Shown here: positions 1 through 8,669 of the stretch, piece after piece
How positions within the stretch are numbered: position 1 is the stretch's first letter
How the letters are laid out: each line of letters begins with the position of its first letter
Source: Dracaena cambodiana
Taxonomy: Eukaryota; Streptophyta; Magnoliopsida; Asparagales; Asparagaceae
Reading direction: 5' to 3'
Length of the DNA: 64,000 nucleotides
Assembly (NCBI GenBank): GCA_036321105.1
Contig: JAYEPQ010000014.1
Location: 6,584,889 to 6,648,888 of the forward strand
Program-made: the position numbers and the translations under genes
The notes under the pieces: model-generated
What the model saw: only the letters and a program-made list of their open reading frames with translations
Database searches by the model: none
Told to the model about the DNA's origin: nothing

Positions 1-1971
1 ATGGATAATGCTTTAGGAGCATTACTTGCTCAATATAATGAGCACGGCCATGAACATGCCCTCTACTATTTAAGTAGAACAATGATTGGGGCAGAACAGC
101 GGTATACCCCGATTGAAAAAGAATATTTAGCCCTAGTGTTTGCTGTTCAGAAAATGCAACACTACTTTTCGGGGCAAACAATTCATGTCATATCACGGGT
201 TAATCCCCTGAAGATTCTGATGACAAAACCGGGATCCTTGAATGGCCGATTGGCAAAATGGGCGCTCTTACTGTCGCCCTATGACATACATTTTGTCCCT
301 CAAAAGGCCATGAAGGGACAGGCAATCGCTGATTTCCTTGCAGACCATCCAATTAGGTCCAAATTAAAGCAGACATCAGAAGTCAACACAGTTACCGGAG
401 AACAATCTTGGCAAATGTTCTTTGATGGTGCCGCGAGACGACCTGCTGCTGGAGTGGGGGTTGTGCTAATATCCCCACATAAACATATATTGCCTAACGG
501 TTACTCATTAACAGAACCGTGCACTAATAATGTAGCGGAGTACAACGCGCTCATTATCGGCTTAAAAATAGCTCTGCAACTGGGGGTGAACCATCTAGAG
601 GCATATGGAGATTCTAAGCTCATTATCAATCAGATGACAGGTGAGTATGAAGTCAGACATGAAGCCCTCATCCCCTATCATCAGCTAGCTATTGAGCTAG
701 CAGGATATTTTGAACAATTCTACATATATCATGTATCTCGAAACGAGAACATTTATCCAGATGCTCTTGCCGCATTAGCCGCAACGCTGGCAATCCCGCC
801 AGGTGAAGCTAAAAGCATCACCATTGGTAGCAGAGAACTCCTCCACCCAGATGTGGTATCTCAAACCGAAGAGGTATGCCAGATTGGCTTAAACTTAGAG
901 CCCCGTGATTGGCGATTTCCGTTTGTGGATTATGCTTTGCATGGGATATTACCAGAAGATCCTAAGGAAGCCACCTCAATAAAGAGGAAGGCCCAAAGAT
1001 TTTATTATGACCATAAACTTCAGACTTTGTATAGAAAGTCAAGAGGTGGTCAATTGCTACGCTGCGTATCGAAAGCAGAAGCAGAACAAGTGCTGAAAGA
1101 AACACATGATGGAATATGTGGAGCTCATCAGCCCGGTCCCAAACTTGGAGACCGTATAAAAAGGCTGGGGTACTACTGGCCGAGCATGGTTACGGAAGTA
1201 ATGGCATACGCTAAACGATGTCATGCATGCCAAATACATGCCAATTTTATTCATCAACCCCAAGAATACTTGCACAATACCGTCGCAAGCTGGCCATTTG
1301 AAGCTTGGGGAATGGACATTGTGGGGCTAATAACTCCCCCGTCATCCAGAGGACATCAATTTATTCTTGCAATAACCGATTATTTTTCAAAATGGGCCGA
1401 AGCCGTGCCCATGAAAGAGGTGAAGACGACAGATGTGAGCAAGTTCGTCAAGCATCATGTCATTTACCGATTTGGCGTCCCCCGACGGATTATTCATGAT
1501 AATGGTCCGCAATTCATCAGTCAGGGATTCTTCAGATTCTGCAATAAATTCAGAATCAAAGATATCGCTTCTACACCATATAACCCTGCGGCTAATGGGT
1601 TGGCCGAAGCTTTCAACAAGACGATCATCAAACTCCTTCGGAAGTTCGTCTCCTCCAATAAACGAGATTGGGATGAAAAGTTGGGAGAATGTTTGTGGGC
1701 CTATCGCACCACCGTTCGCACCCCGACTAAATCTACCCCGTTTTCTTTGGTTTATGGAAGTGAGGCTGTCTTGCCTCTTGAAATCCAGATACCATCATTA
1801 AGAGTGGCTTTAGCTACAAAGATGACGATAGAAGAGCGCCATCAGCAAAGGTTACAAGAACTAGAGGCGTTAGATGAAAAACATCTCAGGGCTCAACAAC
1901 AAATTGAGTTGTATCAAGCCCGAATATCTCAAACGTTCAATAAGAACGTTAAACCAAGGACCTTTAAATAA
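1..1971 (+). CDS. Tat-lineage pol, C-terminal part: RNase H, second RNase H, integrase
   Basis: 656 codons are open from the window edge, so the true start lies upstream. Residues 1-115 are the RT-associated RNase H with its connection (YTPIEKEYLALVFAVQKM). Residues about 138-265 are a second, plant-type RNase H with FFDGAARR, NNVAEYNAL and AYGDSKL supplying acidic residues. Residues about 370-418 are the HHCC integrase zinc-binding domain (GAHQPGPKLGDRIKRLGYYW, CHAC). The integrase core follows, with catalytic Asp in WGMDIVG, Asp in IIHDNGPQF and Glu in NGLAEAFNK. These enzymes copy the RNA genome and insert the cDNA. The frame ends at TAA 1969-1971, but the same frame continues the integrase C-terminus at 1972, so this is a premature stop. 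The minus-strand copy at 23104-24693 is homologous. Confidence 0.9.
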   Translation: MDNALGALLAQYNEHGHEHALYYLSRTMIGAEQRYTPIEKEYLALVFAVQKMQHYFSGQTIHVISRVNPLKILMTKPGSLNGRLAKWALLLSPYDIHFVPQKAMKGQAIADFLADHPIRSKLKQTSEVNTVTGEQSWQMFFDGAARRPAAGVGVVLISPHKHILPNGYSLTEPCTNNVAEYNALIIGLKIALQLGVNHLEAYGDSKLIINQMTGEYEVRHEALIPYHQLAIELAGYFEQFYIYHVSRNENIYPDALAALAATLAIPPGEAKSITIGSRELLHPDVVSQTEEVCQIGLNLEPRDWRFPFVDYALHGILPEDPKEATSIKRKAQRFYYDHKLQTLYRKSRGGQLLRCVSKAEAEQVLKETHDGICGAHQPGPKLGDRIKRLGYYWPSMVTEVMAYAKRCHACQIHANFIHQPQEYLHNTVASWPFEAWGMDIVGLITPPSSRGHQFILAITDYFSKWAEAVPMKEVKTTDVSKFVKHHVIYRFGVPRRIIHDNGPQFISQGFFRFCNKFRIKDIASTPYNPAANGLAEAFNKTIIKLLRKFVSSNKRDWDEKLGECLWAYRTTVRTPTKSTPFSLVYGSEAVLPLEIQIPSLRVALATKMTIEERHQQRLQELEALDEKHLRAQQQIELYQARISQTFNKNVKPRTFK

Positions 1972-2166
1972 GGAGACTTGGTTCTGGCTGTTAAAAGGCC
2001 AATGGTGCTAACCCACAAGACTAAGGGTAAGTTTGAACCCAAGTGGGAAGGACCGTTCATTGTGGAGACAGTCTACTCCAGTGGAGCTTATCGCTTAATG
2101 AATCAAGACGGCGATAGGATGATGATGCCGATCAATGGCAAATTTCTGAAGAAATACTATGCTTAA
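1972..2166 (+). pseudogene. Integrase C-terminal end downstream of an in-frame stop
   Basis: The reading frame is the same as that of the preceding pol frame. It begins with GDLVLAVKRPM, the GDLVL box that normally follows an Arg-x-Phe motif in the C-terminal domain of Ty3/gypsy integrases. It continues through KFEPKWEGPFIVE, a conserved chromodomain-less GPF-type segment, and ends at TAA 2164-2166. Only one TAA codon separates it from the upstream frame. The A2 copy at 22909-23097 has an equivalent piece separated by the same TAA. It could be made only by stop readthrough; otherwise it is dead sequence. Confidence 0.8.
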
Positions 2167-2250
2167 TATCTCTGGAAGTATAATCCTCCAATTTATCCAA
2201 GTTACGCAGATGAGCACTTGGACTTCTTCTATTCTGGTGATTTTAACCCA
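2167..2250. other. Short non-coding link between pol end and tandem arrays
   Basis: It is non-coding and lies between the pol stop and the first array. No promoter or RNA gene is recognisable. Confidence 0.5.
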
Positions 2251-2695
2251 CTAAATCTGGCGTGTCTGGTTCTCAAGTTTGAACCACCTCCAGTCTTTTT
2301 CTTAGGCATGCGCAGTTTGGCGCCTCTGACCTAAACTCTGGCGTGTCTGGTTCTCAAGTTTGAACCACCTCCAGTCTTTTTCTTAGGCATGCGCAGTTTG
2401 GCGCCTCTGACCTAAACTCTGGCGTGTCTGGTTCTCAAGTTTGAACCACCTCCAGTCTTTTTTCTAGGCATGAGCATTGTGCGCCTCTGACCTAAACCTG
2501 GTGTGTTTGGAGTACCCAGTTCGAGTTACGCGAGAGAGCCTTGAACCGCCTCCAGTTTGGTTCTCAAGTTTGAACCACCTCCAGTCTTTTCTTGGGCATG
2601 CGCAGTTTGGCGCCTCTGACCCAAACCTGGTGTGCTCAGTTCTCAAGTTTGAACAGCCCCCAATCTTTCTTTTAGGCATGTGTAATTAAGCGCCT
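2250..2695 (+). repeat. Tandem array of about 81-bp units in A1 3' region
   Basis: Roughly five units carry TTCTCAAGTTTGAACCACCT, CTTAGGCATGCGCAGTTTGG and CGCCTCTGACC in order, with a period of about 81 bases. One unit near 2515-2560 is longer and includes GTTACGCGAGAGAGCCTTGA. That form matches the 113-bp unit of A2 read on its sense strand. This array is therefore a shortened version of the A2 array at 19870-22845. Confidence 0.85.
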
Positions 2696-2707
2696 CTGAC
2701 CTAAAAG

Positions 2708-4012
2708 ATATGAATTGCCCAACACTTCTATAGCAATGGGAAGAGGAGATTAAATTCCTCGCCAACCCATCATGCTGGGGTAAAAGTATGAATTGCCCAA
2801 CGCCAACTAGGCAATGGGAAGAGAACGAGTTTCTCGCCAACCCATCATGCTGGGGTAAAAGTATGAATTGCCCAACGCCAACTAGGCAATGGGAAGAGAA
2901 CAAGTTTCTCGCCAACCCATCATACTGGGGTAAAAGTATGAATTGCCCAACGCCAACTAGGCAATGGGAAGAGAACGAGTTTCTCGCCAACCCATCATAC
3001 TGGGGTAAAAGTATGAATTGCCCAACGCTTCTATAGCAATGGGAAGAGAACAAGTTTCTCGCCAACCCATCATGCTGGGGTAAAAGTATGAATTGCCCAA
3101 CGCCAACTAGGCAATGGGAAGAGGAGATTAAATTCCTCGCCAACCTATCATGCTGGGGTAAAAGTATGAATTGCCCAACGCCAACTAGGTAATGGGAAGA
3201 GAACAAGTTTCTCGCTAAACCATCATACTGGGGTAAAAGTATGAATTGCCCAACGCCAACTAGGCAATGGGAAGAGAACAAGTTTCTCGCCAACCCATCA
3301 TGCTGGGGTAAAAGTATGAATTGCCCAACGCCAACTAGGCAATGGGAAGAGAACAAGTTTCTCGCCAACCCATCATGCTGGGGTAAAAGTATGAATTGCC
3401 CAACGCCAACTAGGCAATGGGAAGAGAACGAGTTTCTCGCCAACCCATCATGCTGGGGTAAAAGTATGAATTGCCCAACGCTTCTATAGCAATGGGAAGA
3501 GGAGATTAAATTCCTCGCCAACCCATCATACTGGGGTAAAAGTATGAATTGCCCAATGCTTCTATAGCAATGGAAAGAGGAGATTAAATTCCTCGCCAAC
3601 CCATCATACTGGGGTAAAAGTATGAATTGCCCAACGCCAACTAGGCCATGGGAAGAGAACTAGTTTCTCGCCAACCCATCATGCTGGGGTAAAAGTATGA
3701 ATTGCCCAACGCCGACTAGGCAATGGGAAGAGAACAAGTTTCTCGCCAACCCATCATGCTGGGGTAAAAGTATGAATTGCCCAACGCCAACTAGGCAATG
3801 GGAAGAGAACAAGTTTCTCGCCAACCCATCATGCTGGGATAAAAGTATGAATTGCCCAACGCCAACTAGGCAATGGGAAGAGAACTAGTTTCTCGCCAAC
3901 CCATCATACTGGGGTAAAAGTATGAATTGCCCAACGCCAACTAGGCAATGGGAAGAGAACGAGTTTCTCGCCAACCCATTATACTGGGGTAAAAGTATGA
4001 ATCGCCCAATAC
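2708..4012 (+). repeat. Tandem array of 75-bp units (about 17 copies)
   Basis: Units begin ATGAATTGCCCAACGCCAAC and end TGCTGGGGTAAAAGT with period 75, a multiple of three. Variants differ mainly at GAACAAG/GAACGAG/GAGATTAAA and at CCAACTAGG/CTTCTATAG. Because the period keeps the frame, long repetitive open frames appear on both strands (for example 2643-3599 minus). These are repeat artefacts and not genes. The array decays after about 3990. Confidence 0.95.
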
Positions 4013-4425
4013 CGGTAAAGTAAAGGGAAGAGGAAAAGTTTGGCATTTAAGCCCAAACGTACTCCTCGACAACTCACCATGTTGAGGGGAATAACATGGC
4101 TAGCCCAACTCAAACGGTAGTTGGTAAAGGTTAATCAAATCCGTTAATAGCTGGGGGTTTGCTAAAATCTCATATTAAACTTTAATTGTTATTTCGGCTC
4201 AAGAAATTGAGCATAAACGATACCAAGATAAATCGTTTTGACGACAGGTTATTTGTTGGGCAAGCAAATCTGTTTTGAAGCCGGCAAATAAAAGAGTCAA
4301 AAGAATCATCTTTATTAAAAAGGTGAAAATACAAAAAGAATTTCAAAGAAACATCGTAAGGTTATCTCTCTCCTGTTTACGAAGTTCTTATTACAAGGAA
4401 GATAAAAGTGTAAAGAGAGATGAAA
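4013..4425. other. Non-repetitive A1 3' region, no gene seen
   Basis: This stretch links the 75-bp array to the antisense exon at 4426. It contains short open frames with no recognisable domain and a variant of a sequence near 5850 (GTTATTTGTTGGGCAAGCAA). No other support for function is visible. Confidence 0.5.
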
Positions 4426-4746
4426 CTATTGGCCTTCCAGAAGTCTCAATTGGTTTATTGTCTCGTCCAAATTTCTACGATGAGAAGCCTCCACGGTTTG
4501 CTGAGCTTGCCTACGCAACTCATCATCACTTATTGTAAGTTGTTGCTGACGAGATTCTTCTATGGCACGATTCCTGGCCATCTCTTCCTGCTGAATCTGC
4601 TCCTGCTGGACAAGCAACATCTCCCGCTTCTTGACAGATTCTCCTAATCGGAGTTCATTTTCTATCAAGGTGGCCCGAGCTCTGGCAATCGTCTCCTGGG
4701 CTTTAGAGATGGCCGCCTGACTTTCCTTAATTCCATCGAATACCCT
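4426..4746 (-). CDS. Antisense gene, exon 2: coiled-coil protein C-terminus
   Basis: It is encoded on the strand opposite to the host retrotransposon. On the minus strand a good acceptor (CTTTCTTTTTGCAG, about 4747-4760) precedes an open frame of about 105 codons ending at TAG. The product is rich in Glu, Gln, Arg and Ala with heptad-like spacing (KESQAAISKAQETIARARA, QQEQIQQEEMARNRAIEE), so a coiled coil is likely. It ends DDELRRQAQQTVEA followed by INQLRLLEGQ. A2 carries the same C-terminus in antisense at 19573-19683. The matching first exons lie nearer the LTR (7027-7136, 5290-5406). The acceptor phase fits the 5406 copy (two left-over bases) but not obviously the 7136 copy. Antisense ORFs in the 3' region are known for some Tat elements such as Grande; homology to those was not tested. 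Confidence 0.5.
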   Translation of the reverse strand, partial: RVFDGIKESQAAISKAQETIARARATLIENELRLGESVKKREMLLVQQEQIQQEEMARNRAIEESRQQQLTISDDELRRQAQQTVEASHRRNLDETINQLRLLEGQ

Positions 4747-4799
4747 ACTGCAAAAAGAAAGCAGAGTGAGAGAAGTTTCTATAAGACAGAAAAATTCTT

Positions 4800-5125
4800 T
4801 AAGTATGGACGCGCGAAGCTAAAAATTAGAATGCGCGAAGCTAAGAATAGCGCCGCGCGAAGCTAAAAATTAGACCGCGCAGAACTCAAAAGAGCCTCGC
4901 ATTTTCAGCGCGACTGCTACTTAAAATAGCCTCGCGTTTTCAGCGCGACTGCTACTTAAAAGAGCCTCGCGTTTTCAGCGCGACTGCTACTTAAAATAGC
5001 CTCGCGTTTTCGGCGCGACTGCTACTTAAAATAGCCTCGCGTTTTCAGCGCGACTGCTACTTAAAATAGCCTCGCGTTTTCAGCGCGATTGCTACTTAAA
5101 ATAGCCTCGCGCTTTAAACGCGAGG
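4800..5125 (+). repeat. GCGCGAAGCTA motifs and 35-bp tandem array
   Basis: Short repeats with GCGCGAAGCTAA (4805-4890) are followed by about six 35-bp units containing AGCCTCGCGTTTTCAGCGCG and ACTGCTACTTAAAAT. They are related in sequence and period to the array at 6523-6890. Confidence 0.85.
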
Positions 5126-5289
5126 ATGACGCGATAACTTCGCGTAAGAAGGCAGTCAGAGACTTTTCTTCTTCTCCAAGCCTTAGGCAGGAGTACGGCG
5201 ATCTCGCCGGTAAAGGAGTTGATTGATCAGTTAAAATTAAGCCAAATCACTCTAGAAATGTTCTAGAGAGTCTCGATGGAGAGATTCTA

Positions 5290-5406
5290 CACCCGATAGG
5301 CGAAATGTGGGCTGGCGCGTCGCTGCCTTGGCCGCCGCCACCACTGCTTGCGCCAGTCGCCGAAGATGGAGCCGCTCGAGAAGTAGCACGAGTTTTGGGT
5401 GCCATT
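5290..5406 (-). pseudogene. Second copy of antisense exon 1 plus intron start
   Basis: On the minus strand an ATG at 5404-5406 opens a Ser/Ala/Gly-rich segment (MAPKTRATSRAAPSSATG, SSGGGGQGSDAPAH) ending SPIG. A GT (GG|GTGTAG) follows in the position of the donor in the related exons at 7136 and 18562. The sequence after it (intron start, 5170-5300) also matches the sequence after the A2 exon, ending with CGGCGAGATCGCCGTACTCC. A1 thus seems to have a duplicated exon-intron segment. Translation start and splicing are inferred, not proven. Confidence 0.5.
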
Positions 5407-5409
5407 GCT

Positions 5410-5990
5410 GAGAAAAATCGACTGAAAATTTGGAGAAACTCGGTCGGAAGAAGATTGGGTCGTCTGAACTCTGATCGCCTGAATCTCTAAGTTTCTGGAA
5501 AATTCTCAAATAGAGTGAGAAGGATAAGAAATAGAGATTTCTTTTTAAATGGAAGGAACCGCCTCTTGGAATTCGGCGCGAGTTTCGGAGAAAGTGACTG
5601 GTCAGTTACTCTCTAAAACGCGAAGCTATTAGCCTCGCGCGACTAAGAAAAAGCGAGGTTGATTAACTCCGCGCAACTATACAAAACGCGAGGATAGCCT
5701 GTGCCTTAGCTTCGCGTTTTCATGGAAAAACTTAGATTTTTGACGAGTGCAATTAAGCGGTTCCATCTAAGTTAAAGCGATCCTTATCCGATCATCTAAG
5801 TTGCGCAGAAGTGCCTTAGACTATTTTACCAAAATTATTGACCATCTGTTTGTTGAGCAAGCAAAATTCTTGAAGCCAACAGATAGAGAAGAAAATAATT
5901 TATCTTTATTTATGAAGCAAGAGATTACAAAGAAGGAGTTATAGCTCTCCCAAAAGCTTTTACATGATCAACTTGTCAATAACCAAACAG
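5410..5990. other. A1 3' region, CGCG-rich, no gene
   Basis: It contains scattered CGCGAGGAT/AGCTTCGCG motifs and segments duplicated elsewhere in the element (compare 5590-5720 with 7310-7400). No coding domain is seen. Confidence 0.5.
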
Positions 5991-5995
5991 CAAGA

Positions 5996-6335
5996 TTTCT
6001 CTACGGGGTGTTGAAGCTCAGTTCCCTGGTTCACATGCAAAAGAAATTCAGGATTTCTCTACGGGGTGTTGAAGCTCAGTTCCCTGGTTCACATGCAAAA
6101 GATCTCCTCTGCAAATGTCAACTAGGATCTGTCATCTGAAATAAAGCACGAGAGGAAAGGAAAGTGCTGCACTGAAGCGCAATTTTGCACTGCAAGTGCT
6201 GCAGCTCCTTATTTACAGCCCCTTCAGGAGTTTATCTCTCGGAGCCAGAGCTTGAAACCTGCAACTATGTTGTAAAGCATATGCTTCTGACTTCCTTAGA
6301 GTCACTTCTGCAGATGAAGATCGATGGACCCACAT
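5996..6335 (+). pseudogene. Captured fragment of plant RNA-dependent RNA polymerase (RDR), A1 copy
   Basis: Two short blocks match RDR. Block one (about 6010-6120) reads SSLVHMQKISSANVN, matching the conserved NSLV region. A 56-base stretch before it is tandemly duplicated (5996-6051 and 6052-6107). Block two (6226-6290) reads GVYLSEPELET then NYVVKH. One base out of frame it continues YASDFLRVT, ADEDRW, matching the RDR pattern ETSNYVVKH...YASDFLRVTFVDEDW. RDRs make double-stranded RNA in gene silencing. The catalytic DxDGD region is absent, so the piece cannot be an enzyme. It is in sense orientation relative to A1 and is shorter and more decayed than the A2 copy at 19190-19578. Confidence 0.75.
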
Positions 6336-6522
6336 ACATTCCTCTTCAGGAAGGACTGGACTTACTGCAAAAGGAACAGAGTTTCCAAAAGAGTGAAAAC
6401 GCGGAGCTAAGCTAACTCCGCACACAGTTGAAGAAATAGCCTCGCGCTTTAAATGCAGAGGATGATGCGATAACTTCGCGTAAAGGGGGACAAGATTCCT
6501 TTCTGCTCTTTCCTTCTCTTTC

Positions 6523-6890
6523 AAATTCATCGCGACTGCTAATCAAAGATAGCCTCGCAATTCATCGCGACTGCTAATCAAGGATAGCCTCGCAATTCAT
6601 CGCGACTGCTAATCAAGGATAGCCTCGCAATTCATCGCGACTGCTAATCAAGGATAGCCTCGCAATTCATCGCGACTGCTAATCAAGGATAGCCTCGCAA
6701 TTCATCGCGACTGCTAATCAAAGATAGCCTCGCAAATCATAGCGACTGCTAATCAAAGATAGCCTCGCAATTCATCGCGACTGCTAATCAAAGATAGCCT
6801 CGCAATTCATCGCGACTGCTAATCAAAGATAGCCTCGCAATTCATCACGACTGCTAATCAAGGATAGCCTCGCAGATTCATTGAGACTAC
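6523..6890 (+). repeat. 35-bp tandem array (about 10 copies)
   Basis: Units read ATTCATCGCGACTGCTAATC then AARGATAGCCTCGCA, period 35. They share the TCGCG...GACTGCTA...AGCCTCGCG pattern with the array at 4890-5110, so the two arrays derive from one unit. Confidence 0.92.
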
Positions 6891-7026
6891 TAGTAAAGCC
6901 CCGCGTTTCAAGCGCAGGGATGACACAATAAAACGGCGATCTCGCCAACAAGATAAGCAATCGTCCGGATTAAAATCAAGCCAAAATATCTCAGAATGGT
7001 TCTTAGAAAACCAAGAGATGAGGTTT

Positions 7027-7136
7027 TTACCTTCGGAAGACGCTGCATAGACTGGTTCGCTGTTGCGTTTATCTTCACGGCTGCTGCCATCAACGCCGGC
7101 CAACTTGCGAAAAGCCAAACTCCTCTGGAGAGACAT
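7027..7136 (-). CDS. Antisense gene, exon 1 (LTR-proximal copy)
   Basis: On the minus strand an ATG at 7134-7136 starts MSLQRSLAFRKLAGVDGSS followed by REDKRNSEPVYAASSEG. A consensus-like donor (GAAG|GTAAAAACC) comes next. The A2 copy at 18562-18685 aligns throughout (AAGVSSGGSDRESGHSGEPV, donor GGAG|GTAAAAATC), including the following intron sequence with GCGAGATCGCCGTTTT. Conservation of the start, exon and donor in two separate insertions argues that this was a real gene of the element family. Product function is unknown; the segment is low-complexity and basic. The stretch lies about 330 bases inside the LTR, so an antisense promoter in or near the LTR would be needed. Confidence 0.5.
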
Positions 7137-7446
7137 CCTATGGAGAGTTGAACGAAGATCAGTTGAAGATCATTCGTGAGTCACTCGAGTTCTCAGAAAT
7201 TCTTCGGATGAGATGAAGAAGAAGATGAGCTGGGAGCTCTATTTAAACAGAATTTCCGTCGCTTGGTATTCGGCGTGGAAACTCAGGGTAATTAATAACG
7301 TAATTACTCATTTCAATGAAGACGAAGTGAAGCTGATTAGCTCCGCGTGAGTGAGCGTAACGCGAGATAGACTTGGTATTCTAACTCCGCGTTTCAGTTT
7401 GAAAATCCAAAGTATTTCAAAATCTGCTGAAATCTAAGCCATTTTG

Positions 7447-7465
7447 AAAACTTTGGAGGGGGTTC
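7447..7465 (+). other. Polypurine tract of A1
   Basis: AAAACTTTGGAGGGGGTTC directly precedes the LTR start. The same tract (reverse complement at 18212-18230) abuts the 3' LTR of A2. It is the plus-strand primer site for reverse transcription. Confidence 0.85.
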
Positions 7466-8308
7466 TGTTGGCAGTGAAAATTTTCCACAACAGAACGCGG
7501 AGCTAATTCAATAGCCCCGCGTTTGGTTACATTAAACCCTACGTTTGAGTAAAACGCGGAGATGTTTAATAGCTCCGCGTTGATTCCGCAGTTTGGCTTG
7601 TATTAGCCTCGCGTTTGAGTAAAACGCGGAGATGATCAATAGCTCTGCGTTAGCTCCGCGTTTTGGTTATTTAGCGTCGCGTTTTGATGCGATTAAAGCT
7701 CCGCGTAAGCAGATAACTAGAATCTCAAATTGATTGAGATTATGATTTTGGGCTTATCCAAATACCCGAATCAAGTCTAATCAGAATTCCATCAAAACTA
7801 AGATATTTGATCGGAATCCTTGATGAATGCGAGTTCTATTTAGATAGAAACTCTTGCATTAACCTGGGGCTATAAATACCTTCTTGGTAAAACCCTAGGG
7901 GTCTTCTTCTTCTTTTTGGCATCGGAAACCTCCTTTGCTGATCATCTTCTGAAATCTTGGAGAATTCAAGTTACGCATAGAGCCTTGAGTTCGTGAAGAT
8001 CAGAGAAAATCACCATCTTCTTTCTGGAGTTCTTGAGAAGTTCGAGTTACGCGAGAGAGCCTTGAACAAATCAAAACCAGAGAAGATCGTCTATATTCGG
8101 CCGATATCTTTAAAAGAGAAGATTTCAACGTACCGATCGTCCAAAAGAACTGCTTGACAGATCCCATCGCCACAGATCCCACAACTATTGTAAAAGAGAG
8201 AGATTGAAGTATAAAATCCTCTCGTTTGTTCTTTTTATATCTTGTTCACTTTCATTGTAATTTAAGTTAATTCAATGGGAGGAAGCGAAGGAACTTTTGC
8301 GACGAACA
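7466..8308 (+). repeat. 3' LTR of A1 (843 bp)
   Basis: It starts TGTTGGCAGTGAAAATTT and ends GCGACGAACA, matching the ends of the A2 and A3 LTRs. It is longer than those (about 670 bp) because of extra CGCGGAG/CTCCGCG motif units at 7500-7690. The next bases (CCTCT) would be one half of the target duplication; the other half lies outside the window. Confidence 0.9.
7871..7878 (+). promoter_or_regulatory. LTR TATA box (A1)
   Basis: GGCTATAAATACC sits in the middle of the LTR. The same CTATAAATACC is kept in the A2 LTR (31641-31648, minus strand) and the A3 LTR (56766-56773). Position and conservation fit the core promoter of the element. Confidence 0.65.
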
Positions 8309-8312
8309 CCTC

Positions 8313-8519
8313 TTATAAAAGCAGTTTTCCACTATTTTGTAACTTTAACTGAGTTGTCCCCTTACCGATAATCTTACATTCCTGCCCATTACCAATAGTC
8401 ACATGCCCAAATTCACTTTGGACATAATTATCAAACCATTCTCTATGAGCAGTGCAATGGAATGAAACCTCTGAATCTACAAACCACAAGTCTGATCTTG
8501 ATTTTATATGAGCAGACAA
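8313..8519 (-). pseudogene. Copia protease-region fragment
   Basis: The minus-strand frame contains LWFVDSEVSFHCTAHREWF, the position of the copia aspartic protease motif (usually DSGAS-HxT). Here the active-site Gly is replaced (DSEVS). It continues GHVTIGNGQECKIIGKGT, typical of the same region. It is truncated by the A1 insertion. Confidence 0.75.
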
Positions 8520-8669
8520 GTATAAGTCATCATACTACTTACTTAGATTCACCACATTCGCTTCATCATTGTTTTTATTTGGACAATCCTTCTCCATATG
8601 TCCCTCTGTCTTATATTTTCAATACACTAATTTTTTCTTGAACTTCCCCTTAGATTTTGATCTTCGTTT

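Larger units (their letters stand above)
1..8308 (+). mobile_element. Tat/Ogre-like Ty3/gypsy LTR retrotransposon A1 (5' part outside window)
   Basis: This is the 3' portion of a large LTR retrotransposon. It reads in order: end of reverse transcriptase/RNase H, a second RNase H, integrase, a 5.3 kb non-pol region full of tandem repeats, a purine-rich tract and one LTR. Two successive RNase H domains and a repeat-rich 3' region are known hallmarks of the Tat lineage (Ogre, Retand). The LTR begins TGTTGGCAGTG and ends CGAACA. The copy is joined at 8308/8309 to a copia protease region, so it inserted into an older copia element. It is not functional as it stands: pol contains an in-frame stop. 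The same family recurs as A2 (17538-36393) and A3 (from 56413). Whether the missing 5' half is intact cannot be seen. Confidence 0.9.

Noticed and set aside
2643..3599. 318-codon minus-strand frame and the plus-strand 82-codon frames in the same place
   Set aside because: They are entirely made of the 75-bp tandem unit, whose period is a multiple of three. Open frames are expected on both strands without coding function.
2708..4012. Possible CRISPR-like array
   Set aside because: Units are contiguous and similar along their whole length, with no unique spacers; the DNA is a plant retrotransposon.
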